In this document: piece by piece, positions 47,440 to 57,571 of the stretch
Numbering within the stretch: position 1 is the stretch's first letter
Layout of the letters: every line of letters starts with the position of its first letter
Assembly: GCA_012295275.1 (NCBI GenBank)
Contig: CM022677.1
Span: forward strand, 2,152,948-2,216,947
Origin: Chrysomallon squamiferum
Lineage: Eukaryota > Mollusca > Gastropoda > Neomphalida > Peltospiridae
Length of the DNA stretch: 64,000 nt
Direction of reading: 5' to 3'
Position numbers and translations under genes: made by a program
Notes under the pieces: model-generated
Database searches by the model: none
Seen by the model: only the letters and a program-made list of their open reading frames with translations
What the model was told of the DNA's origin: nothing

Positions 47440-47831
47440 AAATATTTAAGCAATATTTATTGTTTTATATTGTGTCTAAAATAAATATAATTTTTCTAAT
47501 ATATCTTTTTGTTTGCTTTATTCATGGCTAAAGAAAAAGATTATAAAAAAATTCACAAAACAAACTTTGTTTAACTGTAACTATTTCTTCAGATATTTAG
47601 ACATTTTGAAAGACTACATAAACAATTATAATATCCCAATTTCTGTCACTGACAAACTACTACAAAAAGTGAAAGAAAAACTCTCATGAAAAAGATATTA
47701 AAGTCAGAAAAGAAAATCGAATATTGTCCACTGCAGAAAATAAAATAAAAAAGGTAAGTAAAATAATAAACAAATATATATACATTTATAAAACATTTGT
47801 CACGAAGAACTGTAAACTTGACAACGATGTA
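46541..47831. other. AT-rich intergenic with (CAA)n and (AAT)n tracts
   Basis: (CAA)n/(TAA)n at 46970-47012 and (AAT)n at 47398-47438. No gene recognised. Holds the right-hand copy of the segment flanking the minisatellite (46675-46760). Confidence 0.6.
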
Positions 47832-47833
47832 AA

Positions 47834-48248
47834 GAGTCAACTGCTGCTGTAGCTGCTGATGATGTCAGGACAATGGTGATTTGTGCTGTGAGATCTACAT
47901 CTTCCTAATACACTTTCTTTGACGTTGCTGCTGATGATGTCAGGACAATGGTAATTTGTGTTGTGAGATCTATATCTTCCTAATACACTTTCTTTGACGT
48001 TGCTGCTGATGATGTCAGAACAATGGTGATTTGTGTTGTGAGATCTACATCTTCCTAATACACTTTCTTTGACGTTGCTGCTGATGATGTCAGGACAATG
48101 GTGATTTGTGTTGTGAGATCTACATCTTCTTAATACACTTTCTTTGATGTTGTTGTGGTTTCCCAGGCTTCCAGAGAGAATTATTAATAACAACAGCATT
48201 AATGGTCGCTTGATACCAGTGAAACTTTTAGCCCCAGATATATATCTG
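47834..48248 (-). CDS. Candidate secreted repeat peptide precursor (25-residue repeats), unconfirmed
   Basis: A minus-strand ORF (ATG at 48199, stop near 47837, 120 codons) in an exon-like stretch with a CAG acceptor at about 48249. It starts MLLLLIILSGSLG, a signal-peptide-like hydrophobic run, then has four exact 75-bp units (47852-48151) encoding NVKESVLGRCRSHNTNHHCP plus DIISS. Each unit has two cysteines (Cys-x9-Cys; one Cys is Tyr in one unit) and a Gly-Arg or Arg-Arg just before the first, positions where prohormone convertases and amidation could act. All six differences between units change the amino acid, so there is no sign of purifying selection. It may be only a minisatellite whose unit happens to be a multiple of three. 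I do not recognise the peptide. Confidence 0.3.
47852..48151. repeat. 75-bp tandem repeat x4
   Basis: Units start at 47852, 47927, 48002 and 48077 with GCTGCTGATGATGTCAG and end in CACTTTCTTTGACGTT. They differ at six sites in total, all transitions. Confidence 0.97.
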
Positions 48249-48801
48249 TAAGAAAAATAAAAAGTTTTTCGGTGAAATATTTTAATCTTAATTTCAGTGA
48301 GATAATTAATAAATTATCAAAAAAAAGAAGAAAAAAAGAAGAAAACATAAAATAAAAGAAACTGAAACTAAAGTATAAGAAATTACATATTGACAAATTT
48401 GTTTATTGTCGCTGTTGAGTCACTCCACTAAAGTATGTTGATTAACGTCTTGTTATAGACTATACCCTATGTTTTATTGACATGCACAAAATATTTAAAT
48501 CTTGTTAAAAAAACTCCTACATTTCAATTGGTCAGTATAGAAATTTACTAAAATTATTTTCAATTTATATTAAAAAAAAGAAAAAAAAAAAAAAAAACAT
48601 AATAAATAACTAGTAAAAACATCATTTGCAAAAATATTTATTTTACATTATATTAATGAGCTGCATGTTGAGGAATGTACAAATTTATAAAGATGAAGAC
48701 AGATTTAAAATAACATAAAAATACACTTTCTTATCAAGACTCTGTATTTGTGGTAATATGTAGTATGACAGATATAAAATATTTAATATGTATTTACTTA
48801 C
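48249..48801. other. AT-rich spacer, no gene seen
   Basis: A-rich with poly-A at about 48575-48596; would be intron of the minus-strand CAMSAP relic. Confidence 0.5.
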
Positions 48802-48960
48802 AAAACCTATGAATCATTTTATTGGGTATTTCTTTAGGTCCCACACCACAAATTTAGATAATTCATCAGTTTCTGCTGTGAAAGAACACAAAGTCTTGTA
48901 CTGACATCCTCCAGCACAGAACAGAATTACAAAGTGTTTAACATCAGACTCAGCCAGCTC
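48802..48960 (-). pseudogene. CAMSAP: CAMSAP/Patronin CKK-domain exon (copy B)
   Basis: A minus-strand exon between a TTTATCTAG acceptor and a GTAAGT donor. It reads ELAESDVKHFVILFCAGGCQ then YKTLCSFTAETDELSKF. Animal CAMSAPs have 'HFLILFRDAGCQFRALY.Y.P.TEEI.KL' in the CKK domain, the part that grips microtubule minus ends. Past this point the frame slips: VGPKEIPNKMIHRF, matching 'GTGPKNITKKMIDKLY', is in another frame, so an indel near 48850 has broken it. The RD of FRDAG is replaced by CA, in a stretch that is otherwise highly conserved. One of the clearest family assignments in the window. Confidence 0.85.
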
Positions 48961-50415
48961 CTAGATAAACAAACAAACAAGCAAATAAATAAATCAATAA
49001 ATAAGTTGATCAATAAAAATATCTTTAAATACACCATAAATCAATAAACAGATAAATAAATTGTATTAACATGGCAATAATGTATAAAAAGTCAAACAAA
49101 TATAATTACATTACATATAAAATTCTGAAGTAACTAATACTGATTTTGTTTTTCAGTAATAACAACAACATAAAATTAATACAGTTATAGACACTCACAC
49201 CTACTTGATAGATTTAACTCTGCAACTTCCCCGCTCAGATATTTCTACAACTTTCTAACAATAAATAACAATTATCTATCAGTTAGATCAGATCAGAAAG
49301 ATAATTCTCTTACAAAAACTTAAAAATGTATTACAATTTGAATAAAATAAAAATAAACAAAAAACAAATCACTTATAAAAACTATGTATGTCGTTTAAAA
49401 ACAAACAGCAATAAGAAAATCAAATATAATGAAAGAATAATTCCTGCTAAAGCTTAAAGATCTAAGAAAAACAGATTTCAATATTTCTGCTACATTTAAT
49501 TTAGCAATGGCTTCATTTGGTTTAGACAATAATAATTGGCAGAGATTTTAAAACATGAAAATTAATAACCAGGTGAGCAAGCTAATTTAACCAAAACACA
49601 ACCTACAAATAAAGATTAAAAATAAAATTTAACCAGAAAGATAATTTACGATATTACAGTCCTGTAATAATGTGATAATAATAAGGATGATGATGAAGAG
49701 GATTAAAATGAAGACATTTTGTTTCATTTTTTTTTTTAATTTATCAATATGATCAGAAAATATGAGAAATGTAAAAGTAAACGTCACAGACTGAGTAAAT
49801 TAGTGTAAAATGCTGACATACTCAGTCTTATTAAAGCCTTTTGTGTGGATTAATGATATTATGATAAAAAATAAGTGTAAACATTAATAATAATAATGAT
49901 AATGATGATGATGATACTACTACTACTACTAATAAAAATAATAATAATAATAAAAAGATAAAATGCTGAAACAAAAGAAACAAAAAACAAGAATTTGTTT
50001 AAGTTAAAAAATAAAGTCTAATATAGATGATGAAAACAGATGTGGATGACTAAATGAAGAAATGATAAACATGCTTTAAACTAATGGATGATAAAATTGT
50101 CTAATTTTACTTATAAAAGTTGAACTTAATGAATATATGTGATGCTATAATGGACCTACTGTAAAAGTAAACCTAAAAGACTGAGTAAATTAGAGTTAAA
50201 AAAAAAAAAAAAAAAATCTCAGTGTGTTGTATGGATTAACAGCTTTTTGTATGGATTAATAATGTTATGATAGAAAACAAATGTAGAAGTAAAGGAATAA
50301 CAAATAAATAAACAAATAATAATAAGAAGAAAAAATCATAAGATAAAGAAAATTTACTGATTGTAGACACCAGATACAAGACTGAAACAATGCTAATGGA
50401 AGAATGGAAATAATG
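48961..50415. other. AT-rich, presumed intron of the CAMSAP relic
   Basis: Simple A-rich and GATGAT/AATAAT tracts; no exon recognised. TAAATTAGWGTWAAA words at about 49797 and 50184 mark two diverged copies of a segment (CTGAGTAAATTAG, GGATTAAT.ATRTTATGATA). Confidence 0.45.
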
Positions 50416-50632
50416 GCGTATTCTAAGTTATCAGTATATTTGTATTCTACAATTACTTTACTTATTATTGTATTCTAAGTTATCAGTATATTTGTATACT
50501 ACAATTACTTGACTTATTATTGTATTCTAAGTTATCAGTATATTTGTATACTACAATTACTTTACTTATTATTGTATTCTAAGTTATCAGTATATTTGTA
50601 TACTACAATTACTTTACTTATTACTGCAGACT
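50416..50632. repeat. ~55-bp tandem repeat x4
   Basis: Unit GTATTCTAAGTTATCAGTAT then ATTTGTATACTACAATTACT then TTACTTATTATT, four copies with one or two changes each. Confidence 0.93.
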
Positions 50633-50745
50633 TTCCTTGTACTAATCTGCTTTTCTTACTCTGTACTGAGAATACACGCAACACAAAAACTGAGAAGAAT
50701 GTAAACTGATAGTTAAACAACTGAATTAATGTGTGTTTTTCATAC

Positions 50746-50841
50746 CAGTTTTTTTTAGAAACTTCTCTGTCTGTTCTGCTGTCTGTGTGTGTCCCATTCT
50801 GAAGTTTGGATAACAACACTTGTCTGTTTTGTGCTATGTGT
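50746..50841 (-). pseudogene. Possible CAMSAP-relic exon (unassigned segment)
   Basis: Minus strand, TTTTTCAG acceptor at 50842 and GTATGA donor at 50745. One frame is open throughout (IAQNRQVLLSKLQNG...). It sits between recognised CAMSAP CH and CKK exons, where a poorly conserved linker is expected. No sequence match that I can claim. Confidence 0.3.
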
Positions 50842-52043
50842 CTGAAAAAGTAAAAACAAACAATTTATTTGTTTATTGTTTTTATTTAAACATTATTTAC
50901 TGTTATGTATGCATATCAATACCATTTACTGATACAAATGAATGTTTGTAGACAAAAATATATTTCAGCTCTTAGATTTCAATTGTGCATACATGCATAC
51001 ACAGTCTGAGTTAATGAATAATTAAAAATAAATATTTTAAAAAATAGTCTAAAGTGGTTCACCAAAATATAAATGTAAATTCTGAATAAAAAAAACAAAT
51101 CAGCATCTTTGAAAAATATAATATTATAACCTGATTATTGATAAATATAAATGTTCTAAAATATACCAAATATGAAATAAAGAAGAAATATTTTATTTAA
51201 GAAGATACACAGCTTGTTTTTACTAGTTCTTTGCATTTTAAAAGATAAACAACAAAACATCTAATGAAAAAGAACTGATATCCATTTTAAACAAGAAACT
51301 AAAAATCTGTTTTTAATATACGTATTTCCACAGATAACAAAACACATACCTTGATGTTAGCAATATCAGTCACAGATCAGTGGCTAGATTGGTAAATAAC
51401 TTTATTAGTCCTCCATGTAGGACTGACCCTAGAACCCAACAAACTCTAACCACTGAGCCAGTCTATCCATCGCTACAAACTTAAAGTGAATTAAGTGAAT
51501 ACTTACAGTGTAGAGTTTGGTTTGTTTAGTTCTGGAGTACTCATGAATCTTCACTCAGTTTTGTGAAAGCTGTTTTGTTGTGTTGCTAATGGTTACTTGG
51601 TGTTTGACCTCCCATTACCACTGTGAGAAGCTGAAATTAGTAAAAAAAAAAAATAAACTTTGCAATATAAACTGTCTGACGTAAGATTTGTAAAATTTAA
51701 CTGAGATGCACTCACTTAAATATTCCTTTAATATTAACTTTCTTTGTTAGTATCTGACTATTATACAAGGATCTTTTAAAACCTGAAATCATCCATTTAA
51801 AAAAAAAAAAAGTATTTACATAAGTATACACACTAAAACTGAGTTTTACAAATCCTAATTTTCCAGTACAATAAACTATTTCATAAACTGAAATAATAAA
51901 AGATATAATACAATTACTTGGAAAGTCAATTTTGTTTAACAAAAATTCTGAATCATAATTAAAAACTCTCACAAAACTTACTTTCTGCTTCCTGCCCATT
52001 CAGAAGCTGTCCTGTCTCTGTCAGTTTTATCATTTGAATCGAG
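50842..52043. other. AT-rich, presumed intron; one exon-like stretch near 51510-51635
   Basis: Minus-strand 51510-51635 has a CTAATTTCAG acceptor and a GTAAGT donor but every frame has at least one stop (best: GNGRSNTK then stop). Otherwise plain AT-rich DNA. Confidence 0.35.
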
Positions 52044-52640
52044 AAGATCAGCTCTGTGAGAAAGGCTGACAGGTTTTCTTGTATGCTATCTCATGTTTAC
52101 AGAAGATCAGCTCTGTGAGAAAGGCTGACAGGTTTTCTTGTATGCTATCTCGTGTGTACAGATCAGCTCTGTGAGAAAGGCTGACAGGTTTTCTTGTACG
52201 CTATCTCGTGTTTACAGAAGATCAGCTCTGTGAGAAAGGCTGACAGGTTTTCTTGTATGCTATCTCGTGTGTACAGATCAGCTCTGTGAGAAAGGCTGAC
52301 AGGTTTTCTTGTATGCTATCTCATGTTTACAGAAGATCAGCTCTGTGAGAAAGGCTGACAGGTTTTCTTGTAAGCTATCTCGTGTTTACAGAAGATCAGC
52401 TCTGTGAGAAAGTCTGACAGGTTTTCTTGTACGCTATCTCGTGTTTACAGAAGATCAGCTCTGTGAGAAAGGCTGACAGGTTTTCTTGTAAGCTATCTCG
52501 TGTTTACAGAAGATCAGCTCTGTGAGAAAGTCTGACAGGTTTTCTTGTACGCTATCTCGTGTTTACATGAGATCAGCTCTGTGTGAAAGGCTGACAGGTT
52601 TTCTTGTACGCTATCTCATGTTTACAGAAGATCCTTGTAG
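52025..52640. repeat. ~58-bp minisatellite x about 10, seeded at a CAMSAP exon end
   Basis: Unit GATCAGCTCTGTGAGAAAGG then CTGACAGGTTTTCTTGTAYG then CTATCTCGTGTTTACAGAA. About ten copies from 52045 to 52640. On the minus strand each unit repeats the GATCTTCTGTAAAC sequence that is the 3' end and splice donor of the CAMSAP exon at 52626-52746, so most units carry a decoy donor. Confidence 0.93.
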
Positions 52641-52746
52641 GTGAAGTACACAAAATTGATGGTAAGATGCTGAGCACAGAATGTTTTGATGAGGCATAGA
52701 TTACATAAAGAATGAACTAATCCTAACCCATCTTCCTAACATGTAT
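52626..52746 (-). pseudogene. CAMSAP: CAMSAP/Patronin CH-domain C-terminal exon (copy B)
   Basis: Minus strand, TTTTTCAG acceptor and GTAAAC donor. One frame reads HSLCNLCLIKTFCAQHLTIN then FVYFTYKDLL. CAMSAP CH domains have 'DSLYNIRLLREFSNEYL...CFYLTLEDMLY' here, matching order and spacing. No stop inside the 121-bp exon in that frame. It follows the exon at 53037-53174 in the expected order. Confidence 0.65.
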
Positions 52747-52789
52747 CTGAAAAATAAATAAACAATAAATAAACCAATTAGTATTTAAT

Positions 52790-52793
<4 letters not shown>

Positions 52794-52860
<67 letters not shown>
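52794..52860. repeat. (GA)n microsatellite
   Basis: About 33 GA units. Confidence 0.97.
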
Positions 52861-52864
<4 letters not shown>

Positions 52865-53036
52865 CAATTCAGATCTTATTCAAAAGCAAAAACAGATCTA
52901 ATACTAAAATACAAATTTGTTGATTATGAAATTTAAAAAAGTCCCCAAGACAATGCCTCTCTTAATCAGATATTAACTTTCAGCAATTTAATAAATGCTA
53001 AATTTTAAAATTACCATCTCATTTGCAAAAACTGTT

Positions 53037-53174
53037 CTAAAACAAATCATGAAAACAGAGACTGCAGATAACAGAAACTTCAGACAACAGGAACTGTACA
53101 TCCGTCTCTACATCTTTTAGTATGTCTGTCATCACAGGAACAGTGATACTGTGTGAAGGGCTGGCAGTTCCAGT
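53037..53174 (-). pseudogene. CAMSAP: CAMSAP/Patronin CH-domain exon (copy B)
   Basis: Minus strand after a CCTGTTACCAG acceptor: SITVPVMTDILKDVETDVQF then LLSEVSVICSL. The CAMSAP CH domain has 'P.FPLLEDLMRDGSDGAALLAVIHYYCP' at this position; PVMTDILKDV is the recognisable core. The frame hits TAG at 53037-53039 and I see no clear donor, so the 3' end is uncertain. In phase with 53456-53573. Confidence 0.5.
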
Positions 53175-53221
53175 CTGGTAACAGGAAAGTTAAACATTTT
53201 AAAATACTGATGAAATATGTG

Positions 53222-53224
<3 letters not shown>

Positions 53225-53256
<32 letters not shown>
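53225..53256. repeat. (TG)n microsatellite
   Basis: About 16 units, in the intron between two CAMSAP relic exons. Confidence 0.97.
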
Positions 53257-53259
<3 letters not shown>

Positions 53260-53455
53260 ACAAACGCACAAGTCAAATGTACACAGTATGAAGTGTAGGG
53301 TGTGGTACAGGATACTAATGTAATTTGTGTACATGTATACATGTACTTACTGATAAATTATCTACAAACTGCATCTTCATATATTAAATTAAACTTCATT
53401 AGCTGATTAGGTTTAGAAAAATGAGAAATATATAAGAAAACAAACAAAAATTCAC

Positions 53456-53573
53456 CTGCTCAGATTTGTTCTCTTTTGCAACGGCAGCAGTACAAACTTT
53501 ATTTAAACAGAAAACAACTGTGTCCTCAGTGTCTGATGGAAGTTCACTGGTTGTGTTAAAAGTTGTAATTCAA
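53456..53573 (-). pseudogene. CAMSAP: CAMSAP/Patronin CH-domain exon with early stop (copy B)
   Basis: Minus strand, ACTTTCAG acceptor and GTGAAT donor. It reads a TGA, then ITTFNTTSELPSDTEDTVVF then CLNKVCTAAV. CAMSAP has 'RFSTFSASKELPYDLEDAMVFWINKV', an excellent fit, with FW changed to FC. The TGA is the second codon of the exon in the phase set by exon 16038-16110 and by 54275-54414. The stop and the loss of the conserved Trp argue for a pseudogene. Confidence 0.8.
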
Positions 53574-53602
53574 CTGAAAGTTTTAAAATTACATGTTCAA
53601 TA

Positions 53603-53850
53603 GAGAGGTTTAGCACAGACGTAACTTTCACGTACTGATTTTCTTGATATGGGACAAGCCTATATGTATGTGTTTACATATAGCAATGTTTTGAAACATT
53701 ATAAAGGGTGAGTCTTGTTTTTATGATTTTCTTTAATGTTTGTTAACTAGGCAACATAAATACTGAACATGTTTTAACCAAATGTGCATATATTATATAT
53801 CCAAATAAAGTGTTTATAAGTTCTAGAGCTGCAGTTACTTCCCCTGAACA
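53603..53850. mobile_element. Truncated copy of the TA-flanked MITE family
   Basis: Begins TA|GAGAGGTTTAGCACAGACGT like 17702 and continues with matching internal sequence (CTTTCACGTACTGATTTTCT, GACAAGCCTA.ATGT). It then jumps to the region matching 18345-18415 (AACCAAATGTGCATATATTA, TTCTAGAGCTGCAGTTACTT). The right inverted repeat is missing. Confidence 0.8.
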
Positions 53851-54274
53851 ACGTGAAAAATAAATAAACATGAGTAATGATTTGAAGAAAAAATGTAAAT
53901 AAATAAATGAAATATGACAATTAGTAAATGAAAAAAGGAAGGGAAACTGAGAAGAAATTTCCATCACTATCTAAGTATCTTATAATATATTACTTGATTT
54001 AAACAATTAAATATTTACAAGTAAACCATTTCTACCTTGCTAGCCTTTTTTTTTTTTTTTTTTTAATTATTCCAGACGTAATCAATGAATAATTCAGACT
54101 TGAAGTTTTATAATCCTTTATCAAGTTTATGGAATAGTTGACTAACAGTCCGTAAATCATCAAACGTAAACATTCTGGTTGTAAAGGCTTGCCAGCTACT
54201 TACTTTGAAATGGCTTCATCCACTTTTGAAAACTACCAAATGTAAATAAAATCATTAATTATGTTCTTACTTAC
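53851..54274. other. AT-rich spacer, no gene seen
   Basis: Poly-T at about 54047-54064. Presumed first intron of the minus-strand CAMSAP relic. Confidence 0.4.
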
Positions 54275-54424
54275 CCTGCCAGACAAAAACAATCAACACA
54301 AGATATCACCGTCGGGCTCATATCCACGTGGATCTCATGAGGTTTTTCGCTTTTCTTCAACGACCGGTCCGATTTAACTGACGTAAAAATGGTGCCGTCA
54401 TCATTCCAAAGCATGTTAACAATG
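54275..54424 (-). pseudogene. Putative 5' exon of the minus-strand CAMSAP relic
   Basis: A frame from about 54424 (ATG at 54414) to a GTAAGT donor at 54274 reads MLWNDDGTIFTSVKSDRSLK then KSEKPHEIHV and a tail. Composition and codon choice look exonic, and the phase fits the next CAMSAP exon. I cannot align it convincingly to CAMSAP, so it may be the start of another gene or a lineage-specific first exon. Confidence 0.4.
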
Positions 54425-54454
54425 TAATCTTCACTAAACTATCTGAATCCTTAC

Positions 54455-54541
54455 TGACAGCTTTTCAAAGATATAGTGGTATCTCTTAAATAATCCAGAG
54501 AGAAATTCACCGGCAGATTGTGTAAGCGATTCATCCGCCAT
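54455..54541 (-). pseudogene. Putative first coding exon, ATGGCGGAT start (minus strand)
   Basis: ATGGCGGATGAATCG at 54541 opens MADESLTQSAGEFLSGLFKR plus nine residues and reaches a GTAAGG donor-like site at 54454; without splicing there, the frame stops at a TAG soon after. The ATGGCGGA start in a CpG-bearing patch is typical of first exons. Membership in the CAMSAP relic is by position only. Confidence 0.35.
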
Positions 54542-55509
54542 TGTTTTAAGCTTGTGTAACCGAGCTGTGATAGAGTTACATCCCTTTTGGGGGCGGAGTT
54601 ATAATGTCAGCTGAGGTCATTACAACCGTATACAGCCTGCTTCATACTACTGTGACAAATACAGCAGACTTCAGTGATAATGTATGTCAGTATACGCAGC
54701 CATTACTTGTGTGTATAAACACATGTATTTAAAAATGTCTCTGTTTATTTAAGTGTTTATTTAATCTGATTTATATTTATTTCGGCATTACAGTGATCAT
54801 CACTTTAAACCTCCAGGGTTAGTTAACTCACATACACAGAATTATGTAAATATAACTATATATCATATGCATAAAATACACACTAATATATGTACCTGCA
54901 TGTATATTATTGAATGTTATTTTTAAAAAACAATCCTATTTGTGGTATTATTATAGGTTTTGAGATAACATGCAAAGATAATGATGTTTTATATTACTGT
55001 CTGAACTGAAATCTTCCACATTTGAAATAACACACACACACATACACACAGAGACACACACACACATACACAGAAAATGAAAATAATTAATTGAATGTTA
55101 ATTAACAGACTGATACCATGTTAATGGATCTGCTTTAATCTTATGTATTTATTTATAAATTTATTTATTTATCTTTTTATTTTTTTCTTACCATTAACAT
55201 TTGTAGTTTTACTCTTATTCAGTTACAGTTCTTTTGTTTTTATTTTTTTATTATTCTTTTTAAGTATATATTAATATTTTCTCTTATTATGTTACAGATA
55301 TCATCTACAGTTCTTTTGTTTTTATTTTTTTTATTATTCTTTTTAAGTATATATTAATATTTTCTCTTATTATGTTACAGATATCATCTGAATTGTTTTA
55401 TTTTGATTTGTTTGTCCCATTATGTTTGTATAATGATTAAAATATGTTATGACACACTATGTATTTAAATATTTAATTAATTTTAAATTTATTTTCCTCT
55501 CCAGAGGAT
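54542..55509. promoter_or_regulatory. Bidirectional intergenic region between CAMSAP and MARS1 relics
   Basis: About 1 kb separates the minus-strand start at 54541 and the MARS1 start at 55510, a head-to-head layout. Near 54560-54610 are GAGTTACATCCCTTTT and GGGGGCGGAG (GC-box-type). From 55221 to 55390 a CTTTTGTTTTTATTTTTT...ACAGATATCATCT unit of about 83 bp is tandemly doubled. Shared promoter activity is inference. Confidence 0.4.
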
Positions 55510-55620
55510 ATGAAACTGTTTCCTGCAGTGATGACTTGGGGATGTTCTGTTCTTACACAAACACCTGTAGCCAAAGCAGTTAAATTTGTCACTGTTAATC
55601 AAGAACGTAACTTGTTAAAG
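55510..55620 (+). pseudogene. MARS1: N-terminal exon of methionyl-tRNA synthetase (copy B)
   Basis: ATG at 55510 follows a TTTTCCTCTCCAG acceptor-like site and the exon ends at a GTAAGT donor (55621). It reads MKLFPAVMTWGCSVLTQTPV then AKAVKFVTVNQERNLLK. Animal MARS1 begins M(K/R)LF and continues into a GST-like domain with a 'VE.VTVNQE'-type strand, which this resembles. Open throughout. The assignment rests mainly on the MARS1 exons downstream. Confidence 0.5.
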
Positions 55621-55851
55621 GTAAGTGTTTAAAAATTTGTGAAGAACCAATAATATTCTTGTATGAGTGTTAAAGTCAAAGAATGAGGAATTTTCATTCA
55701 GTTTACTGTTGTTGTTATTTTCACAGTATTTATTATTATAGACTAAATTGTTGTAGGATTCAGGTCAGTGTTATGAACTTAACGGAGAAAAAAGACAAAA
55801 CATTTTTTATTCAGCTTATTATTAATGTTGTTTTCTTTCATCTTCTTGTTC

Positions 55852-55894
<43 letters not shown>

Positions 55895-56247
55895 TTTATT
55901 TTTATTATTATCATCATCATCATCATCATCAGTATATATATATATATATATATATTTGAATAATTATTATTATATGCTATGTTCATTCATGATTTCTCAT
56001 GTTGCATATAAAACATCCTTTAATTGCCAGTGAAGAACTTTCATAGAGGAATTTCTCTTTGTACAATTTATATTCATAAATTTAGTTTTATACTTAAGAA
56101 ATATTAATATTTAAAAACTTTTAACATGACATTAATGATTCACTGTAAATGTAATCATTCTACATATATGAATCATGATAACCAGTAATATTAAAAAAGT
56201 ACAGAGATATTATTAAATATTCATTTTTATTCTTATTTATATACAGC

Positions 56248-56390
56248 CTCTATATCAGAACTCTGTTATTTCATCCTGGTTTAACATCTGTAAGTTCTGA
56301 AATCAGGAAACTGAAATGAACTCAGACTGGACAAAGTTCTGTACCAAAACATCATGGAAAGTAAAACCTGCACAAACTATTGTAAGTTTG
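56248..56390 (+). other. Exon-like segment, unassigned (MARS1 relic interval)
   Basis: A TATATACAG acceptor, higher-complexity sequence to a TTGTAAGTT donor at about 56381; all frames carry stops (best begins LYQNSVISSWFNI). It lies where MARS1 GST-domain exons would be expected. Confidence 0.3.
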
Positions 56391-56427
56391 TCTTTATTAT
56401 TATGTTTATTAGATTAATATAATTCTT

Positions 56428-56430
<3 letters not shown>

Positions 56431-56473
<43 letters not shown>
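56431..56473. repeat. (GT)n microsatellite
   Basis: About 21 GT units in a presumed intron of the MARS1 relic. Confidence 0.97.
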
Positions 56474-56475
<2 letters not shown>

Positions 56476-56747
56476 TTGGGAGGATTGTTTAAGAATAAAA
56501 GATAAAAGACATGGAAAATGTTGGATCAACTCAGGTAAAATTATAATTATAATTAACCTTTATGATTTCAGAACATTATTACCCTGTACAAGTGACAGAA
56601 TTAAATCTTTTAAAATGTAAGCAGTTGTCACATAATGTTACTAAACAAATTCTATCACCTTACTATAATAATACTGATAAATAAATAATAAATTAACTTT
56701 ACAAAATCAAATTCAATATTTATTAAATATGTTGCAGTAGCTTTAGT

Positions 56748-56750
<3 letters not shown>

Positions 56751-56821
<71 letters not shown>

Positions 56822-56834
56822 TGTGTGTGTGTGT
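56751..56834. repeat. (GA)n(GT)n microsatellite
   Basis: About 34 GA units followed by about eight GT units; TTTA tracts follow at 56885-56975. Confidence 0.97.
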
Positions 56835-56925
56835 ATATATATCGAGCCATACATTTCAATATGTATATGTACCTGCACTATCTTTTATTTATTTATTTAT
56901 TTTCTGTAGTTACTTACCTGTTTCC

Positions 56926-56972
<47 letters not shown>

Positions 56973-56980
56973 TTTTTTAG

Positions 56981-57098
56981 TTTATCCAGAACATGGCAAA
57001 AGGAATATACTGGTCACCAGTGCTTCACCATATATCAGCAGTGTTCCTCACCATGGCAACATCACTGGTTGTGTAGTCAGTTCTTATGTTTTCTCCAG
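56981..57098 (+). pseudogene. MARS1: Methionyl-tRNA synthetase HIGH-motif exon (copy B)
   Basis: TATTTTTTAG acceptor and GTAACA donor. It reads [20 protein letters not shown] then [19 protein letters not shown]. Cytosolic MARS1 has '[36 protein letters not shown]', a near full-length match. The class I signature HLGN (the HIGH motif that binds ATP and amino acid) is HHGN here, and the neighbouring ALPYVNN is ASPYISS, so catalytic residues are drifting. This anchors the MARS1 identification. Confidence 0.9.
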
Positions 57099-57418
57099 GT
57101 AACACATTTTATTTTATGTGTTAGAGTTATCTGCCTTTGCAAATTTCTGTTTTATTATTTTAGCTTTTTAAACTATTCTATTTGTATTGTTATTTTTGTT
57201 TGTTTTATTTTAAATAACATATTATGATTTCATTACTTGATTAGTAGTATTAAGGTCTTTACAAAAATTAGTTATATATGTTATTGTTATTTCAGTTAAT
57301 TTTATTATTATTTAATATGTATGTTATTCTTATTACAATTAATTTTATTATTACTTATTATATATGTTATTATTATTACAGTTAATTTTATTTACTTGAT
57401 TTAGTGTGATTATTTCAG

Positions 57419-57571
57419 AATGTTCAAAGTGTGGCTGTACAATATGAGAGGTCACCAGTGTGATGTATGTGACTCATCAATGCTGTAGAAATGAAAAACA
57501 CAAAATATAAATCTTGTAAGTCATTACCAGTCATTAAAACATCACATCAACTATTTTTAGATCTACCAAAG
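57419..57571 (+). pseudogene. MARS1: Methionyl-tRNA synthetase zinc-knuckle exon (copy B)
   Basis: TTATTTCAG acceptor and GTAAAC donor. The first frame gives CSKCGCTI then a stop; the next gives RGHQCDVCDSSML then a stop; the third gives KYKSCKSLPVIKTSHQLFLD followed by LPK. MARS1 has 'C.FCGYEEARGDQCDKCGKL...CK.CRSCPVV..S.HLFLDLPK', split at the same LPK junction. Two frame changes and two stops make it inactive. Confidence 0.9.

Noticed and set aside
53571-53573. TGA at the start of the CAMSAP CH exon, and TGA in LSRK/IYIME at 16325-16414, as selenocysteine codons
   Set aside because: CAMSAP is not a selenoprotein and neighbouring exons have other disabling changes; nonsense mutation is simpler.
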